Shown here piece by piece: positions 62,236 through 64,000 of a stretch of DNA of 64,000 nt. The translations under genes and the position numbers were made by a program. The notes beneath the pieces are model-generated. The model saw only the letters and a list, made by a program, of their open reading frames with translations, was not told the DNA's origin and made no database searches. The DNA comes from Terribium retamae (lineage in GTDB: Bacteria; Pseudomonadota; Alphaproteobacteria; Rhizobiales; Rhizobiaceae): the NCBI RefSeq assembly GCF_022347545.1, contig NZ_JAKREW010000023.1, positions 22,993-86,992 on the forward strand, read 5' to 3'. Position 1 is the first letter of the stretch. The number at the start of each line of letters is the position of its first letter.

Positions 62236-63660
62236 CTACTCTGCCGCCTGGACCTGTGCCGGCAGGCCGAGCCATGCGCGGCAGTCGGCGAGCGCCCGGG
62301 CTGTCGTCGCCTTCTTCTTGGCAATCGATTTGTCCTTACCGCGAAAGCGGCCCTCGAAGCCATCCGGGCGCAGTTTGGTGCCCGCCTCGAGCGGCGGAAA
62401 CAGGCCGAAATTCACATTCATCGGCTGGAATGAGCGCTTGCCGGGTTCATCGTCGGACGTGATGTGCCCACCGGTGATGTGGTTGAGCAGCGCGCCGAAG
62501 GCAGTGGTGGCCGGCGGCAGCGAGATCGGCGATCCGAGCTTCTCGGCGGCGGCGAAACGTCCCGCCAACAGGCCGATGGCGGCACTTTCGACATATCCCT
62601 CGCAGCCGGTGATCTGGCCGGCAAAGCGCAGGCCCGGCCGGCTTTTTAGCTGCAATGAGCCATCGAGCAGGGTTGGCGAATTGATGTAGGTGTTGCGGTG
62701 CAGGCCGCCGAGCCGCGCGAATTCGGCGTTTTCCAGCCCGGGGATGGTCTTGAAGATGCGTACCTGCTCGCCGTGCTTCAGCTTGGTCTGGAAGCCGACC
62801 ATGTTGTAGAGCGTGCCCAGCGCATTGTCCTGCCGCAGTTGCACCACCGCATATGCCTTGACCGTTGGGTTATGCGCATTGGTCAAGCCCATCGGCTTCA
62901 TCGGCCCATGCCGCAGCGTCTCGACACCACGCTCGGCCATGACTTCGATCGGCAGGCAGCCATCGAAATAAGGCGTGCCTTCCCACTGCTTGAACTCGGT
63001 TTTGCCGCCTTCGATCAGGGCCTGCACGAAGGCATCGTATTGCGCCTTGTCCATCGGGCAGTTGATGTAGTCTTTGCCGGTGCCGCCAGGGCCCACCTTG
63101 TCATAGCGGGACTGGAACCAGGCTACGTTCATGTCGATCGTGTCGAAATGCACGATCGGCGCGATGGCATCGAAAAAAGCGAGTGCATCAGCCCCCGTTT
63201 CGGTGGCGATGGCTTCTGCGAGCGAAGGCGCAGTCAATGGTCCCGTGGCGACAATGGCTTGCTCCCACTCGACGGGTGGCAGGCCTGTGATCTCCTCGCG
63301 CTGGATGGTGATGAGCGGATGTGCTTCGAGCTTGGCTGTCACGGCAGCCGAAAAGCCATCGCGGTCAACGGCAAGCGCACCGCCCGCAGGAACCTGGTTG
63401 GCGTCGCCGGAAGCCATGATCAGTGAATCGGCCAGCCGCATTTCAGCGTGCAGCAGTCCGACGGCATTGGATTCGGCGTCGTCGGAGCGGAAGGAGTTCG
63501 AGCAGACCAGCTCCGCGAGGTCCTGGGTCTTGTGCGCGTCGGTGCCGCGCACTGGGCGCATTTCATGCAGGATTACGGGTACGCCGGCCTGGGCCGCCTG
63601 CCAGGCGGCTTCAGAACCTGCGAGGCCGCCGCCAATGATGTGAATGGGGTCTTTGGTCAT
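62236..63660 (-). CDS. trmFO: Folate-dependent tRNA uracil-54 methyltransferase TrmFO
   Basis: A 474-residue flavoenzyme that makes m5U54 in tRNA from methylenetetrahydrofolate and FADH2. The FAD site IIGGGLAGSEAAWQAAQAG is at the N-terminus. Cys53 in LVCSNSFRSDD matches the conserved flavin-linked Cys of the family and a second Cys lies in DYINCPMDKAQYDAF. The blocks ARLGGLHRNTYINSP and GQITGCEGYVESAAIGLLAG are intact. The tandem small RNA genes lie upstream on the same strand. Confidence 0.96.
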   Translation of the reverse strand: MTKDPIHIIGGGLAGSEAAWQAAQAGVPVILHEMRPVRGTDAHKTQDLAELVCSNSFRSDDAESNAVGLLHAEMRLADSLIMASGDANQVPAGGALAVDRDGFSAAVTAKLEAHPLITIQREEITGLPPVEWEQAIVATGPLTAPSLAEAIATETGADALAFFDAIAPIVHFDTIDMNVAWFQSRYDKVGPGGTGKDYINCPMDKAQYDAFVQALIEGGKTEFKQWEGTPYFDGCLPIEVMAERGVETLRHGPMKPMGLTNAHNPTVKAYAVVQLRQDNALGTLYNMVGFQTKLKHGEQVRIFKTIPGLENAEFARLGGLHRNTYINSPTLLDGSLQLKSRPGLRFAGQITGCEGYVESAAIGLLAGRFAAAEKLGSPISLPPATTAFGALLNHITGGHITSDDEPGKRSFQPMNVNFGLFPPLEAGTKLRPDGFEGRFRGKDKSIAKKKATTARALADCRAWLGLPAQVQAAE

Positions 63661-63734
63661 GCGGCTCGCAATAATCCTTCAGCCGCGCGAATGCAATTCT
63701 CGCAATGGCGCCAAGGTCTCAGGTGAGTCCAAAA

Positions 63735-63855
63735 GCACAACACCCGCCGGGGGAGGAGGTCCGGCGGGTGTCGTTTTGCTGACCGACCTCAGGGAGGAGG
63801 AGAAGGTCGGTCTTATTCGTCATCGCCGGGGAGGAGGTCGGCTGAGACGAAATTC
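63735..63855 (-). ncRNA. Cuckoo/alpha-r14-type small RNA, copy 1
   Basis: On the minus strand there are three hairpins in series: H1 63816-63851, H2 63781-63812 and H3 63740-63771. Each loop shows CCTCCTCCC, an anti-Shine-Dalgarno-like sequence. H3 has an 11-bp stem (ACACCCGCCGG) and is followed by a short T-run (CTTTT), so it may end transcription. The ends of the transcript are not visible. This architecture matches the alpha-r14/cuckoo small RNAs, which bind mRNA ribosome binding sites in other alphaproteobacteria. The promoter was not found. Confidence 0.8.
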
Positions 63856-63892
63856 CTTTCGCCAATTGGAGAGGACGAAACTCTCTTTCGGA

Positions 63893-64000
63893 AACAATGC
63901 CCGCCGCTGGGAGGAGGATGCGACGGGCACCGTTTCGGTGGTCGGCCTCAGGGAGGAGGAGGAAGCCGACCTATTCGTCATCGCCGGGGAGGAGGTCGGC
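63893..64000 (-). ncRNA. Cuckoo/alpha-r14-type small RNA, copy 2 (cut by the right edge)
   Basis: Same plan as copy 1: H3 63898-63929, H2 63941-63970 and the 3' part of H1 at 63982-64000, each with CCTCCTCCC in the loop on the minus strand. The sequence before H1 is nearly identical to copy 1. H2 and H3 stems differ in sequence from copy 1 but stay paired. Two pairs that are C-A mismatches on the plus strand are U-G pairs on the minus strand, which supports minus-strand transcription. The 5' end lies outside the window. Confidence 0.78.

Noticed and set aside
63740..64000. Repeated GGAGGAGG as a possible CRISPR or simple repeat
   Set aside because: The repeats are loops of hairpins with differing stems, without constant repeat-spacer length. 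The structured RNA explanation is better.

Overview
The window is a piece of an alphaproteobacterial chromosome, most likely Hyphomicrobiales close to Mesorhizobium, Aminobacter or other Phyllobacteriaceae. The reasons are high GC content, an exoR gene, a fused secDF, the gene order DUF177-plsX-fabH-ihfA-merR-tRNA-Pro, and the order argS-SPOR...nagZ-scpA-scpB-tatABC-serS-surE-pcm-nlpD-yajC-secDF. No phage, insertion sequence or CRISPR array was seen. This assignment rests on gene order and protein character, not on a database search.

Layout. 1-8.4 kb holds core genes: a DUF2165 membrane protein, a K+-independent proton pyrophosphatase (hppA), bamE, a cytochrome bc1 chaperone, DUF177 and the lipid and nucleoid block plsX-fabH-ihfA-merR, ending at tRNA-Pro(GGG). 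8.7-11.6 kb (minus) is a two-gene surface polysaccharide unit. 11.8-15.2 kb is a DmpA-type peptidase, TetR regulator and APC permease cluster. 15.3-17.2 kb is glnBA, with a well-formed sigma-54 promoter in front of glnB. 17.5-25.1 kb carries nnr, valS, a FadL-like porin and exoR. 25.2-33.8 kb is a mixed metabolic and regulatory stretch: xthA, nucleoside hydrolase, GlxA-type regulator with isochorismatase, secreted amidohydrolase, LuxR regulator, EamA transporter, VOC protein and erpA. 33.9-40.1 kb is dgt, argS and a very long acidic SPOR protein.

40.1-45.8 kb looks like an accessory insertion between the SPOR gene and nagZ, which are usually close neighbours. It carries three efflux-type transporters and small stress or detoxification genes. 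Two of the transporters have visible RNA-level control: a CmlA/FloR-like exporter with a possible nine-codon leader peptide and hairpins, and an SMR exporter (sugE/gdx) preceded by a clear guanidine-II (mini-ykkC) riboswitch.

45.8-62.2 kb returns to the conserved envelope and secretion block: nagZ, scpAB, tatABC, serS-surE-pcm, an NlpD-like factor with degenerate zinc ligands, DUF815 ATPase, yajC-secDF, then homologues of two mitochondrial complex I assembly factors and a sterol-desaturase-type hydroxylase. The right end has trmFO and, upstream of it, two tandem copies of a three-hairpin RNA with CCUCCUCCC in every loop on the minus strand. This matches the cuckoo/alpha-r14 class of alphaproteobacterial small RNAs and is the most striking non-coding feature in the window.
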